Origin: Phytohabitans sp036906915
GTDB taxonomy: Bacteria > Actinomycetota > Actinomycetes > Mycobacteriales > Micromonosporaceae
Direction: 5' to 3'
NCBI RefSeq assembly: GCF_036906915.1
Contig: NZ_JBAKHX010000049.1
Coordinates: 1-58,571 of the forward strand
DNA length: 58,571 nt
Part shown: piece by piece, positions 24,253 to 33,660 of the stretch
Numbering within the stretch: the first letter of the stretch is position 1
Layout: the number at the start of each line of letters is the position of its first letter
The notes under the pieces: generated by a model
What the model was told of the DNA's origin: nothing
The model's database searches: none
Seen by the model: only the letters and a program-made list of their open reading frames with translations
Position numbers and translations under genes: made by a program

Positions 24253-25737
24253 CTACTCAGCACCGCGCCCCGCCGCTACCGCGTACCCGGCGAGCACCGC
24301 CGCACGCACCACGTTGTGCGGCGTGTAGAGACCTTTGCCGATCCACAGTTCCGGGTACGCGTCGGCCTCCACCTGCTCCCGCAGGTACGCGGCGGCCGCG
24401 GCGAACGTCGTGGACGGCGCCGGCCGGTACGCCGACAGGGCGTCCAGCGCGAGCACCGCGTACGCGGTCTCCTCGGCCGTGCCCCCGCACGCGCCCCAGG
24501 AACCGTCACCGCGCTGGCCGTCGACCAACCACCGCCACGTGCCGGCGAGCTGCCCCGGTGGCAACACCCGGCCCAGCGCGAACACCACCTGAGCGGTCGC
24601 GTAGTGCGCCGACGCGTGCCACTTGTCCTGCCACCACGCGCCGTCCCGCCGCTCGCCCAGCAGGTACCGGACGAGCTTCGCGAGCTGCACCGGAAAACCA
24701 GCCGGCCGGTGCGAGAACGCCTCCAGCACACGGGCGTTGGCGGACACCGACGCGCCGCGCTCGTACGGGAAGGTGCTGAACCACGCGTCACCCTCGAACG
24801 CGAGCAGGCTGCCGAGCCGGTGGCCGACGTCGTATCCCGCGCCGAGCAGCGTGTTGAACACCATCGCCGAGTCATCGGAATCGGGCACCGGAAAGCCCGG
24901 GTCGATCGCCGCGAGCCCGGTGTCGACCAGCTGCCGGCGCAGCGTCGCCAGGTGTCGCCAGGCCGTCGTCGGTCGCAGATTGACGCGCTGGAGCAGATAC
25001 AACACCCACGCCGTCTCGAACGTCGCGATCGGCTGTACCTCGGGAAACCCGCCATCGCGGCTCTTGGCGGCGAGCCCGTCGAGATACGCCAACGCGGCGG
25101 GCTCACCGGTGGCCGCCCAGTACGCCGCGGTGGCTGGTGGCGAGTGCCCGAGCGACCCGTTGACGGAGAGGAACCGCCCGGCCGGCGCCGCGTCGAACTC
25201 CCCGGTCAGCACCTCCAGCGAGTACAGCAGCGGGGTTGGCCGGCTGGACCAGGCGTCGGGCGGCACGCGGGCGAGCTTGTCGGCGCGTGCCCGGGCCAGG
25301 TCGTCGAACTCCGGGTACGGCAGGTCGAGGCCGCGCTCGCGCGCCTCGCCGAGCAGATGCGGCACAGCCAGCTCGAACGCGATCATCTCGTGCGGTGCGC
25401 CACGCCACGCCGCAGGCTGGCGCTGGACGTACCCGATCCCGGCTTGGACCGCGTAGCGCGCCCACGGGTCGGGCCGGTCCGCGAGCGCGACCACCGCCGC
25501 GAGTGTCGACACCAGACGGTCTGATGGCTGCGGCACCGCGCCACCCCAGGATCCGTCAGGCCACTGCCGCTGGCGCAGCCAGTCGACGGTCTGCGGAAAG
25601 CACACTGTGCCGTCGGGATGCCGTAGCCGCGCCGCGAACGCGGTGGCGTAGGCCATCGACTCGGTCGTGCCCTCGCCGATCGCCGCGACCAGCTCGGCGG
25701 CGCGCTGCTCTGTCCACGTTGCTGCCTCGCCCGTCAT
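24253..25737 (-). CDS. Class II diterpene cyclase (copalyl-PP synthase type)
   Basis: This is a 494-residue alpha/alpha-barrel cyclase. It has the class II catalytic motif DxDD as DSDD (PVPDSDDSAM) and several QW-type repeats (QWPDGSWGG, QRGDGSWGA), and it lacks a class I DDxxD metal site. It would protonate GGPP and cyclise it to a bicyclic diphosphate such as a copalyl or labdadienyl diphosphate (class inference). Its length fits bacterial copalyl-type enzymes rather than the roughly 630-residue squalene-hopene cyclases. The start at 25737 overlaps the stop of the class I synthase as ATGA. The stereochemical outcome cannot be predicted. Confidence 0.9.
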   Translation of the reverse strand: MTGEAATWTEQRAAELVAAIGEGTTESMAYATAFAARLRHPDGTVCFPQTVDWLRQRQWPDGSWGGAVPQPSDRLVSTLAAVVALADRPDPWARYAVQAGIGYVQRQPAAWRGAPHEMIAFELAVPHLLGEARERGLDLPYPEFDDLARARADKLARVPPDAWSSRPTPLLYSLEVLTGEFDAAPAGRFLSVNGSLGHSPPATAAYWAATGEPAALAYLDGLAAKSRDGGFPEVQPIATFETAWVLYLLQRVNLRPTTAWRHLATLRRQLVDTGLAAIDPGFPVPDSDDSAMVFNTLLGAGYDVGHRLGSLLAFEGDAWFSTFPYERGASVSANARVLEAFSHRPAGFPVQLAKLVRYLLGERRDGAWWQDKWHASAHYATAQVVFALGRVLPPGQLAGTWRWLVDGQRGDGSWGACGGTAEETAYAVLALDALSAYRPAPSTTFAAAAAYLREQVEADAYPELWIGKGLYTPHNVVRAAVLAGYAVAAGRGAE

Positions 25738-26633
25738 GACGCTCCCAGTGGTGCCGGCCATTCGATGGTTTTCCAGTCGGTCCGGTGCGGGCCTTCGCCC
25801 TCCGGGTACCGGAAGTCGATCCGCTGGTAGATCCGGGTGCCCCACACGGCCATGCGGTGCAGCGCGACGGCCGGTGGGTCCGCCCGTGCGAGCAGCGGCG
25901 CCAACCGCCGCTCGCAGCTCGCGAGCCGGTCGCCGACAAGATGCCGGACCGTGTCTGGCGAGAGGCCGAGTCGCAGCGCGTTGAGGCCGCCCTCGGCGGC
26001 TTCTCGCGCGTGCCCACGCGCGTCGTTGGCCAGCCGCACGGCGACCGCGGCGTCGCGCAGGGCCGGCAGCAGCGGTACCGGATCGACCCGCTCCATCGCG
26101 GCCCACAGCGCGACGACGTACATTGGCACACCAACCGTGTACGTCGCGTGCTCGAGGTAGCCGGTCAGCGTGCCCGACTCGGATCGCGCCTCGTACGCCA
26201 TGCCCACGAGCAGGCGGTCGACGGCGTCCCGCCACAGCGGCGCCACGTCGGGGTGTCCGGGCAGCGCGGCCACGGTGTCGCGTATCTCGGCGAGCGCGCG
26301 GGCCAGCGGCTCGTCGCCGTGCGGGCCACCAGCGGCCACCGCTCGGCAGCCCCGCAGTATCGCGTCGGCCGACGCGTGGTCGCACTCGGGACTGTCTACT
26401 GTGTCGTCAACGGCGGTGATCCAGCTCCAGATGCGCGAGGCCAGCTCCAGCACCGGACGGTCGAGCCATGGCGAGATGAACGCGCTGCTCAGCGCGAACA
26501 CCATGGTGTGTTTCTGCGGAAACGCGCTGCCCTGCGCCGCCGCCCAGTCGCGCAGGCTCTCGGCGAGCTGAAGTGCGGTGACGCAGGTGTCGACGGACGG
26601 CTTGATGGACGGCAGATCCCAGGTCTCGGCCAC
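25734..26633 (-). CDS. Class I terpene synthase
   Basis: This is a 299-residue all-alpha class I terpene synthase. It has the Mg-binding Asp-rich motif VDDTVD (DDxxD) and an NSE-type triad, NDARGHARE (ND-x2-G-x3-E). It would ionise the product of the adjacent class II cyclase. The frame opens at a TTG at 26678, but the GTG at 26633 follows GGGGGAG and gives the family-like start MAETWDLPSIKPSV, so I prefer it. It is translationally coupled to the class II cyclase downstream, a classic two-enzyme diterpene unit. Confidence 0.88.
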   Translation of the reverse strand: MAETWDLPSIKPSVDTCVTALQLAESLRDWAAAQGSAFPQKHTMVFALSSAFISPWLDRPVLELASRIWSWITAVDDTVDSPECDHASADAILRGCRAVAAGGPHGDEPLARALAEIRDTVAALPGHPDVAPLWRDAVDRLLVGMAYEARSESGTLTGYLEHATYTVGVPMYVVALWAAMERVDPVPLLPALRDAAVAVRLANDARGHAREAAEGGLNALRLGLSPDTVRHLVGDRLASCERRLAPLLARADPPAVALHRMAVWGTRIYQRIDFRYPEGEGPHRTDWKTIEWPAPLGAS

Positions 26634-26732
26634 CGCGTGACAACTCCCCCGTACCGGTGATGACCTATCGTGAACCAAAGCCTACATTGGGTAGCGTCGA
26701 TGACGCCAGTGCGCGTCCACGGGGGAGGCTGA

Positions 26733-27962
26733 ATGAATCGCGGCGTTAACCACCTCGCAATCTTCACGGGGGTTCCCGAGTTCGACGAGCCGCGATACGT
26801 CGGGCTGCCGAACATCGGTGACCGCCAGCGGTTCTTTTCGCTGCTGGAAGGAGCACTCGACAGGCGCTGGCTGTCGAACGGCGGCCCGCTGGTGCAGGAG
26901 TTCGAACGACGCGTCGCCGACCAGGCGGGCGTGCGGCACTGTGTGGCCACCTGCAACGCCACCGTCGCGCTGGAGCTGGCGATCCGCGCGGCCGACCTCA
27001 CCGGCGAGGTCATCGTGCCCGCGTTCACGTTCCCGGCGACCGTGCACGCCGTACGCTGGATGGGCCTGAAACCCGTGCTGTCCGATGTGGACCCGGAAAC
27101 TGGCAACATCGACCCGGCCCAGGTCGCGGCGCTGATCACCCCGCGCACCAGCGCGGTGATTGGCGTACACCTGTGGGGCCGGCCGTGCGCGGTCGACGAA
27201 CTGGCCGCGATCGCCGACCGGCACGGCCTGACCCTGCTCTTCGACGCCGCGCAAGCGTTCGGCGCGCGGCACGCCGGCCGGCCGGTCGGCGGCTTCGGCG
27301 CGGCCGAGGTGTTCAGTTTCCACGCCACCAAGCTGGTCAACGCGTTCGAGGGCGGCGCGGTGGTCACCGACGACAGCGGGCTCGCCGCGAGGGTGCGCGC
27401 GATGCAGAATTTCGGCATCGTCGGCGAAGACGAGGTAGCGCACACCGGCACGAACGCCAAGATGAGCGAGGCGGCCGCCGCGATGGGGCTCGCGTCGCTC
27501 GCGGGCATGGAGACTTTCGTCGACCGCAACCGGCGCAACTACCTGCGATACCGCGAGGCCCTCGCCGGGATTGCCGGGTTGTCGGTGCCGCCGCCCGATC
27601 CGAGCGTCGAGCACGCGTACCACTATGTGGTCGCGCGGATCGACGCCGACGCCTTCGGCTTGTGCCGCGACGACCTGATGGCGGTGCTGCGCGCCGAAAA
27701 CATCATGGCGAAGCGGTACTTCTACCCGGGCTGCCACCGAATGGCGCCTTACCACGCGGACGGTGACGCCTTTCCGCACACCGAGGCGCTGGCAGAAAGC
27801 CTGCTGACGCTGCCGACCGGAGCGGCCGTCGACGACCGCGACATCGACCGGATCGCCGCGCTGATCCGCGTGGCGGCGGCGCACGCCCCCGCGGTGGCGG
27901 CTCACTTCGCGAAGGCCACCGGCCCCGTGCCTCAGCCGTCATCTAGCGGTCCCGGCCAATGA
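26733..27962 (+). CDS. DegT/DnrJ/EryC1 sugar aminotransferase
   Basis: This is a 409-residue PLP enzyme of the sensory/sugar aminotransferase family. The PLP lysine is in FSFHATKLVNAFEGGA. The N-terminus (GLPNIGDRQRF, then DRRWLSNGGPLVQEFERR) resembles DesI-type enzymes that aminate NDP-4-keto-6-deoxysugars. ATG at 26733 follows GGGGGAGG. It is divergent from the terpene synthases and convergent with the prenyl synthase, overlapping that gene by 20 bp. It probably supplies an amino-deoxysugar for the glycosyltransferase of this cluster (inference). No NDP-sugar synthase or dehydratase is present locally. Confidence 0.88.
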   Translation: MNRGVNHLAIFTGVPEFDEPRYVGLPNIGDRQRFFSLLEGALDRRWLSNGGPLVQEFERRVADQAGVRHCVATCNATVALELAIRAADLTGEVIVPAFTFPATVHAVRWMGLKPVLSDVDPETGNIDPAQVAALITPRTSAVIGVHLWGRPCAVDELAAIADRHGLTLLFDAAQAFGARHAGRPVGGFGAAEVFSFHATKLVNAFEGGAVVTDDSGLAARVRAMQNFGIVGEDEVAHTGTNAKMSEAAAAMGLASLAGMETFVDRNRRNYLRYREALAGIAGLSVPPPDPSVEHAYHYVVARIDADAFGLCRDDLMAVLRAENIMAKRYFYPGCHRMAPYHADGDAFPHTEALAESLLTLPTGAAVDDRDIDRIAALIRVAAAHAPAVAAHFAKATGPVPQPSSSGPGQ

Positions 27963-28950
27963 CGAATCTGCCCAGCGTCGCCAGCCGGTCGCAGGCCGCG
28001 CCCAGCCGGGTGAGCGTGGCAAGGGCGTCGGCGGCGGCGGCCAGCTCGGCATCCGCCAGCCGCTCGGCGAAGGCGCGACCTCCCGCGTCACGCACCAGTT
28101 CGGCCGCCACCCGGGCTTCCGCCTCGTCGAAGGGTTCCGGTCGGGAGTACAGCTCGCGTAGCCGCTCGGCGGCCGAGTTGCGCGCGGCGAGCGCGGCGAC
28201 GACGGGCAGGCTCTTCTTGCGCCGCCGCAGGTCGGCGCCCGCGGGTTTACCCGTGCGCCGCGGGTCGCCCCAGATGCCGAGCAGGTCGTCGCGGAGCTGG
28301 TAGGCGAGGCCGAGATGCCGGCCGTACCGGGCGAGCGCCGCGCAGGCCGCTTCGCCAGCGCCACCGAAGAGACCGCCGAGCAGGCACGCGCAGCCGAGCA
28401 GCGACCCCGTCTTCGCCATCGTCATCCGCAGGCAGTCGTCCACGGCGATCGCCTCGGCGCCTTCGAACTCCAGGTCCATCGCCTGGCCCTCGATCAGCTC
28501 GTCGACCGTGCGCTCCAGTTCCCGCGCCGCCGCTGCCGCCGCCGGATGACCCGAGCGGGCCAGCACCGCGAACGCGAGCGCGAGCAGCGCGTCGCCCGCG
28601 AGGATCGCCGGGGACGCGCCGAACACGGTCCAGGCCGCGGGCCGGTGCCGCCGAGTGGGATCCTCGTCCATCACGTCGTCCTGGAGCAGCGTGCAGTTGT
28701 GCAGCAGCTCAACGGCGACGGCGGCGGGCATCGCTTCGGCCGAGTCCGCGCCGACCGCCTCGGCACACGCGAGTGTCAACAGTGGACGGATCGCCTTGCC
28801 CGCCGAGTGCCCGTCGAGCCAGCCGAGCTGGTACTCGCAGATCCGGCGCATGCGTGGGTTGAGCGTGCTGAGCGCGGCTGCGAGGGCCGGCCGTACGGCC
28901 CGCTGCACCTCGGACAGCCACGCCGAGACGTCCAGCGGTGCGGTGGTCAC
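27943..28950 (-). CDS. Polyprenyl diphosphate synthase (probable GGPP synthase)
   Basis: This is a 335-residue trans-prenyltransferase. It has the first Asp-rich motif LLQDDVMDEDPTRR and the second YQLRDDLLGIWGD, so it condenses IPP with allylic diphosphates. Placement beside class II and class I diterpene cyclases makes GGPP the likely product. I choose GTG at 28950 (MTTAPLDVSAW); the open frame extends further, but without prenyltransferase features. There is no clear ribosome site, so the message may be leaderless. The divergent promoter region shared with the first P450 is only 110 bp and unusually AT-rich for this genome. Confidence 0.9.
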   Translation of the reverse strand: MTTAPLDVSAWLSEVQRAVRPALAAALSTLNPRMRRICEYQLGWLDGHSAGKAIRPLLTLACAEAVGADSAEAMPAAVAVELLHNCTLLQDDVMDEDPTRRHRPAAWTVFGASPAILAGDALLALAFAVLARSGHPAAAAAARELERTVDELIEGQAMDLEFEGAEAIAVDDCLRMTMAKTGSLLGCACLLGGLFGGAGEAACAALARYGRHLGLAYQLRDDLLGIWGDPRRTGKPAGADLRRRKKSLPVVAALAARNSAAERLRELYSRPEPFDEAEARVAAELVRDAGGRAFAERLADAELAAAADALATLTRLGAACDRLATLGRFVIGRDR

Positions 28951-29060
28951 CCGACCCAGACTACGAGGGATCGAGGTATTTATCGATATTGCGTTTGGTC
29001 GCTCAGCGTGGCAGAGTGGCCCACGTTCGGTGATCTCGAGTCCGAAAGACGGGGGGATCG

Positions 29061-30401
29061 ATGTCGCCTGTCCTCGACGCGCTCGCGCCGACCGCGCCCG
29101 ACCGGCTGCCGCTGTTGGGTCACGCCCTAGCCCTGCGGCGGCGCCCGCTCGACTTCCTCCAGTCCGTGCGCCGTCTCGGCGACGTGGTGCGGGTGTATCT
29201 CGGCCCTCGCCCGGCATACGTGGTCAACGACCCCGAACTGGTCCGGCACGTGCTGGTCACCGAGGCGCGCAGGTTCGACAAGGGCGCCTTCTTCGACAAG
29301 GTGCGCGCGATCGTCGGCAACGGCCTGGTCAGCTCGAACGGCGCTTTCCACCTGCGCCAACGCCGCCTGATGCAGCCGGCGTTCCACCGTGGACAGATCG
29401 CCGGATACGCCGACATCATGAGCGACTACATCACCAAGTGGTCCGCGTCGTGGCGCCCCGGCCAGGTGCTTTCCGTGCACGACGAGATGCACGAGATCGC
29501 GCTGACGCTGATCGGAAAGACACTCTTCAGCTCCGACCTGGGCGAAGAGGCGGTCGCCGAGGTCAAACGCTCGATTCCCATTATTCGCGACGGTGTGACG
29601 CGGCGCACTCTGTCCCCCGTCGAGTTGCTGGAAAAGCTGCCGACGCCGGCAAACCGTCGATTCGAGCAGGCGATCGTCCGCACCCGGCGGGTCATCGACC
29701 AGGTCATCGAGGCGTACCGGGCGGACGACACCGACCACCACGACCTGCTCACCATGCTGCTGAGGGCCCGCGACCGCGACACCGGCGAGACGATGACCGC
29801 CGAGCAGGTCAGCGACGAGGTCGTCACCATCATGCTGGCCGGCAGCGAGACCACCGCCAACACGATGGCGTGGGCGTTCTACAGGCTCGGACAGCACACC
29901 GACATCGCCGACCGGGTCGCGGCCGAGGCCGCTGACGTGTTGGGCGGCCGGCGTGTGCGGTACGACGACCTGGAGCGGTTGGAATACACCGGGCGGGTGC
30001 TCTCCGAGGTGGTGCGCCTCTATCCACTGTGGCTGGTCATGCGACGCTCCGTCACCGACGTACGGATCGGCGACGTCCCGCTCCCGCGCGACACACAGGT
30101 CATTCTCAGCCCGCTCGCCATGCACCGCGACCCGGAGCTCTTCGCCGACCCGCTCAGCTTCGACCCCGACCGCTGGCTGCCCGAGCGGGCCGCCGCGATC
30201 CCGAAGCACGCTTTTATCCCGTTCGGCTCGGGCAACCGGCAGTGCATCGGCGACGGCTTCGGCTGGACCGAGGCGATGATCGCGCTGACGACCATCGCGG
30301 CTCGGTGGCGCCTCACGCCGGTTCCTGGTCGCCCGGTCAGCGAGGCGGTGGCCGCGACCGTGTACCCGAGCCAGCTCCCGATGACGGTGGAGGCGCGATG
30401 A
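29061..30401 (+). CDS. Cytochrome P450 (terpene-oxidase-like)
   Basis: This is a 446-residue P450. The I-helix AGSETTANT, ExxR (EVVR) and heme loop FGSGNRQCIG are all present. The N-terminus and the PDRWLP motif before the heme loop resemble the class that oxidises terpenes such as pentalenene. It heads a four-gene operon (P450-GT-methyltransferase-P450) joined by stop-start overlaps. The ATG at 29061 follows GGGGGG. It should hydroxylate or further oxidise the diterpene skeleton. No ferredoxin gene lies in the cluster. Confidence 0.92.
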   Translation: MSPVLDALAPTAPDRLPLLGHALALRRRPLDFLQSVRRLGDVVRVYLGPRPAYVVNDPELVRHVLVTEARRFDKGAFFDKVRAIVGNGLVSSNGAFHLRQRRLMQPAFHRGQIAGYADIMSDYITKWSASWRPGQVLSVHDEMHEIALTLIGKTLFSSDLGEEAVAEVKRSIPIIRDGVTRRTLSPVELLEKLPTPANRRFEQAIVRTRRVIDQVIEAYRADDTDHHDLLTMLLRARDRDTGETMTAEQVSDEVVTIMLAGSETTANTMAWAFYRLGQHTDIADRVAAEAADVLGGRRVRYDDLERLEYTGRVLSEVVRLYPLWLVMRRSVTDVRIGDVPLPRDTQVILSPLAMHRDPELFADPLSFDPDRWLPERAAAIPKHAFIPFGSGNRQCIGDGFGWTEAMIALTTIAARWRLTPVPGRPVSEAVAATVYPSQLPMTVEAR

Positions 30402-31684
30402 GGGTTTTCGTTCTCGCGTACGGCACGCGCGGCGACGTCCAGCCGATGGTGGCGCTGGCCGCCGCGCTGCGGGCGGCTGGGCACGAGCCGCTGCTGGCCG
30501 CGCCCGCGTCGTTCGCCGCGCTGGCCGAGCCGCACGGCGTGCCGTTCGCCGGGCTCGACGAGGGCATCCTGAGGCTCTGGTCAGCGCCGGAAATGCACGA
30601 GACCGCCGGGCACGGCAAGGGCGGGCTGGCCTCGATGCGAGCGTACGCCGGATACGTCCGCGAGATGAAACCGGCGCTGCGCCGGCTGCTCGCCGGAGCG
30701 TGGGGCGCGGCGGAGAGCAGCGGTGCCGAAATGCTCGTCCACTCCCCCGTCGCGATCGCCGGTCCTCACCTCGCCGAACGGCTCGGCGTGCCCAGCGTCA
30801 TCGCGGCGCTCGACCCGTTGTACGTGCCGACCCGCGAGTTCGCCAACCCGCTGATGCTGGCGCCGTCGTGGTTGCCGGCCGCGCTCAACCGGCTCACGCA
30901 CGTGGCGTTCGTCCGGGGCCAACTCCGGCTCGCCGGCCTCGGCGTCGACCGCTGGCGCGTCGAGACGCTCGGCCTGCCGCGGCGGCGCGGCCGGCACGAC
31001 CCCCTGCGGCAGCCCGACGGCCGGCCAACGCACGTGCTCAACCAGGTCAGCCGCCACGTTCTGGCACCACCAGCTGACTGGCCGTCCACAGTGCACACCA
31101 CCGGGTACTGGTACCTCCCCGCACCGCCCGACTACGCGCCACCGCCGGCCCTCGCCGACTTCCTGGCGGCCGGCGAACCACCCGTGTACGTGGGCTTCGG
31201 CAGCGTCGTCGGCTACGACCCGGCCGGGATGGGGCAGCTGGTGCTGGAGGCGCTCGACCGCGCCGGGGCGCGGGCGGTCATCGCCACCGGTTGGGGCGGC
31301 ATCGCGCCGGGCACCGAGCTGCCTGCCTGTGTTCTCGCCATCGACCAGGCGCCGCACGACTGGCTGCTGCCCCGCATGTCCACGGTCGTGCACCACGCTG
31401 GCGGCACCACATGGACCGCTGTCGCCGCGGGCCGGCCGCAGGTCGTCTGCCCGTCCATCGGCGACCAGCCGTTCTGGGCCCGGCGGATGCACGCACTGGG
31501 CGTCGCGCCCGCGCCGATACCGGCGGCGAAGCTGACCGCGGCGAGCCTGGCGGCGGCGATCCTCGCCGCGCGTGGCGACTCCATCATCCGGGACCGGGCC
31601 GCCGACCTGGGCGACCGGATCCGAGCCGAGACGGGCGCCGCCACCGCGGTCGCCGCCCTGGAGAAGATCCATGCCGAGCGTTGA
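30398..31684 (+). CDS. GT1-family glycosyltransferase
   Basis: This is a 428-residue GT-B enzyme of the macrolide/sterol glucosyltransferase type. The N-terminus MRVFVLAYGTRGDVQP is the typical acceptor-domain start of this family, and the C-terminal HHAGGTTWTA, followed by GDQPFWARR, is the nucleotide-sugar site. The start at 30398 overlaps the P450 stop as ATGA; the longer open frame starting at 30029 is a shadow. It would attach a sugar to the oxidised terpene, possibly the amino-deoxysugar implied by neighbouring genes. Confidence 0.92.
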   Translation: MRVFVLAYGTRGDVQPMVALAAALRAAGHEPLLAAPASFAALAEPHGVPFAGLDEGILRLWSAPEMHETAGHGKGGLASMRAYAGYVREMKPALRRLLAGAWGAAESSGAEMLVHSPVAIAGPHLAERLGVPSVIAALDPLYVPTREFANPLMLAPSWLPAALNRLTHVAFVRGQLRLAGLGVDRWRVETLGLPRRRGRHDPLRQPDGRPTHVLNQVSRHVLAPPADWPSTVHTTGYWYLPAPPDYAPPPALADFLAAGEPPVYVGFGSVVGYDPAGMGQLVLEALDRAGARAVIATGWGGIAPGTELPACVLAIDQAPHDWLLPRMSTVVHHAGGTTWTAVAAGRPQVVCPSIGDQPFWARRMHALGVAPAPIPAAKLTAASLAAAILAARGDSIIRDRAADLGDRIRAETGAATAVAALEKIHAER

Positions 31685-32414
31685 CATGTTCGGGCCGGAA
31701 TTCGCCGGGGTGTACGACCTCACCTACCGCCGGCGCGGCAAGGACTACGCGGCCGAGGCTGCCCTGGTCGCGCGCGTGGCGCGCGACCGGCGACCCGACG
31801 CCACGTCGCTGCTCGACGTCGCCTGCGGCACGGGCGAACACCTGGCGAAGCTGCGCGACAACTTCGCCGACGTGGCCGGGCTCGACGCGTCGCAGGCCAT
31901 GATCGATCTCGCACGGGCAAAACTTCCGGGGGTACCGGTACACCGCGGCGACATGCGCGAATTCGACGTGGGCCGCCGGTTCGACGTGGTCACGTGCCTG
32001 TTCAGCTCCATCGGATACCTCATGTCGGTCGCCGATCTGCGGTCGGCAGTGCGCTCGATGGCGCGGCACCTCAACCCCGGTGGTGTATTGCTCGTGGAGC
32101 CGCTGTGGCTGCCGGAGCAGTTCATCGACGGATACGTCGCCGGCGACGTGCTGGAGCAGAACGGCCACACGCTGGCCCGGATGTCACACTCCACAAGGGA
32201 GGGCCGCACCGTGCGTATGGACATCCACTATCTGGTGGCCGGCGGTGGTGCGATCCGGCACATCGCGGAAAGCCATCTCAACACGCTGTTCACCCGCGAC
32301 GAGTACCTGGACGCCGTTACGGACGCCGGGTGCGCCGCCGAGTTCCTGCCGGGCGGTCCGTCCGGCCGCGGCCTGCTCGTCGGCGTACGCCATGCCGAAG
32401 GGAGCCGATCGTGA
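31671..32414 (+). CDS. SAM methyltransferase, amino-sugar N-methyltransferase-like
   Basis: This 247-residue class I methyltransferase has the SAM motif LLDVACGTGEHL and the post-I aspartate in GLDAS. The N-terminus (VYDLTYRRRGKDYAAEA) closely resembles DesVI/TylM1-type enzymes that N,N-dimethylate TDP-amino-deoxysugars. The start at 31671 (after GGAGAAG) overlaps the glycosyltransferase by 14 bp, and its stop overlaps the next P450 as GTGA. With the aminotransferase upstream this argues for a methylated amino sugar. A small-molecule O-methyltransferase remains possible. Confidence 0.85.
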   Translation: MPSVDMFGPEFAGVYDLTYRRRGKDYAAEAALVARVARDRRPDATSLLDVACGTGEHLAKLRDNFADVAGLDASQAMIDLARAKLPGVPVHRGDMREFDVGRRFDVVTCLFSSIGYLMSVADLRSAVRSMARHLNPGGVLLVEPLWLPEQFIDGYVAGDVLEQNGHTLARMSHSTREGRTVRMDIHYLVAGGGAIRHIAESHLNTLFTRDEYLDAVTDAGCAAEFLPGGPSGRGLLVGVRHAEGSRS

Positions 32415-33595
32415 CGGTGCGGTCATACCCGTTCAGCCCGCTGGAGGGCCTGCGCCTCGACCCGATGTACGCCCAGCTGCGCGCCGACGAGCCGCTGTCC
32501 CGCGTGCGGCTGCCGTACGGCGAGGAGGCTTGGCTCGCTGTCCGCTACGACGACGTGAAGATGGTGCTGAGTGACCCGCGGTTCAGCCGCGCGGCTGCCA
32601 ATGGCCGCGACGAGCCGCGCATGATGCCGCACCAGTCCGACGCCGGCACGCTCAACATGGACCCTCCCGAGCACAGCCGGCTGCGCGGGTTCGTGGCGCG
32701 GGCGTTCACCACCCGGCGCATCGACGAGTTCCGGCCCCGCACCGCCGAGATCGCCTCGGAGCTGGTCGCCGCGATGCGCGCGCAGGGGCCGCCGGTCGAC
32801 CTGGTCACCGCGTTCGCCACGCCCCTGCCCGTCCGGGTGATCTGCGAGCTGCTCGGGGTGCCTGTCGAGGATCAGGACAAGTTCGGCGTGTGGTCCGAGG
32901 CGGTCGTCGCCAGCACCTCGCTGAGCCCTGAGCAGATCGGCGAGTACCTCGGGGCGATGATGGAGTACATGTACGCGCTCGTCGCCCAGCGGCGCGCCGA
33001 GCCGACCGACGACTTGATCAGTGCGATGGTCAAGGCGCGCGACGAAAAGGGGCGGCTCACCGAGCACGAGCTCGTCGACCTCGCGGCTGGGCTGCTCGCC
33101 GCCGGGCACGAGACCACCGTCACCCAGATTCCCAACTTCGTGTACGTGCTCCTCACCCATCCGAAGGCACGCGACGAGCTGGTCGCGCACCCCGAGCTGG
33201 TGCCGAACGCGGTCGAAGAGCTGATGCGGTACGTGCCGCTGGTCGCCGGCACGGTGTTCGCCCGGTACCCCACCGTCGACATCATGATCGGCGAGACCCT
33301 CGTGCGGGCCGGAGAGCCGGTGGTGGCGTCGTTGCCCTCGGCCAACCGCGACGAGCGGGTCTTCACCAACCCGGAGGAACTGGACTTCCACCGGCCGGCC
33401 TACCCGCACCTGGGCTTCGGGCACGGCATCCACTACTGCTTCGGCGCGCAGCTCGCGCGGATGGAGCTGCAGGTGGCGGTGGCGACCCTGGTGGAGGCGT
33501 TCCCCGACCTGCGCCTCGCCACCCCTGAGCAGGACCTGGCCTGGAAACCCGGCCTCCTGGTCCGCGGCCTCCGCGCCCTCCCCGTGACCTGGTAA
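32411..33595 (+). CDS. Cytochrome P450 (CYP105/107-like class)
   Basis: This is a 394-residue soluble bacterial P450. AGHETT in the I-helix, EELMR as ExxR, and FGHGIHYCFGAQLAR as the heme-binding loop are all present. It starts at GTG 32411, overlapping the methyltransferase stop by GTGA. It differs clearly from the first P450 (FGSGNRQCIG type), so the cluster makes at least two distinct oxidations. It is the last gene of the operon, and a 65-bp spacer then meets the convergent cyclophilin gene. Confidence 0.93.
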   Translation: MTVRSYPFSPLEGLRLDPMYAQLRADEPLSRVRLPYGEEAWLAVRYDDVKMVLSDPRFSRAAANGRDEPRMMPHQSDAGTLNMDPPEHSRLRGFVARAFTTRRIDEFRPRTAEIASELVAAMRAQGPPVDLVTAFATPLPVRVICELLGVPVEDQDKFGVWSEAVVASTSLSPEQIGEYLGAMMEYMYALVAQRRAEPTDDLISAMVKARDEKGRLTEHELVDLAAGLLAAGHETTVTQIPNFVYVLLTHPKARDELVAHPELVPNAVEELMRYVPLVAGTVFARYPTVDIMIGETLVRAGEPVVASLPSANRDERVFTNPEELDFHRPAYPHLGFGHGIHYCFGAQLARMELQVAVATLVEAFPDLRLATPEQDLAWKPGLLVRGLRALPVTW

Positions 33596-33660
33596 CCCAC
33601 CCCGCCGCTGGCGCCTCGCCGGCACGGGCACCGTGGAACGCGACCTGTATCGATACGTTG

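Noticed and set aside
24253..25737. Squalene-hopene cyclase call for the class II cyclase
   Set aside because: Length of 494 residues, the DSDD motif and the paired class I synthase fit a diterpene (copalyl-type) cyclase better than a triterpene cyclase of about 630 residues.
26634..26678. Longer TTG-started form of the class I terpene synthase
   Set aside because: The extra 15 residues do not match the family start and TTG has no ribosome site, while GTG at 26633 has GGGGGAG upstream.
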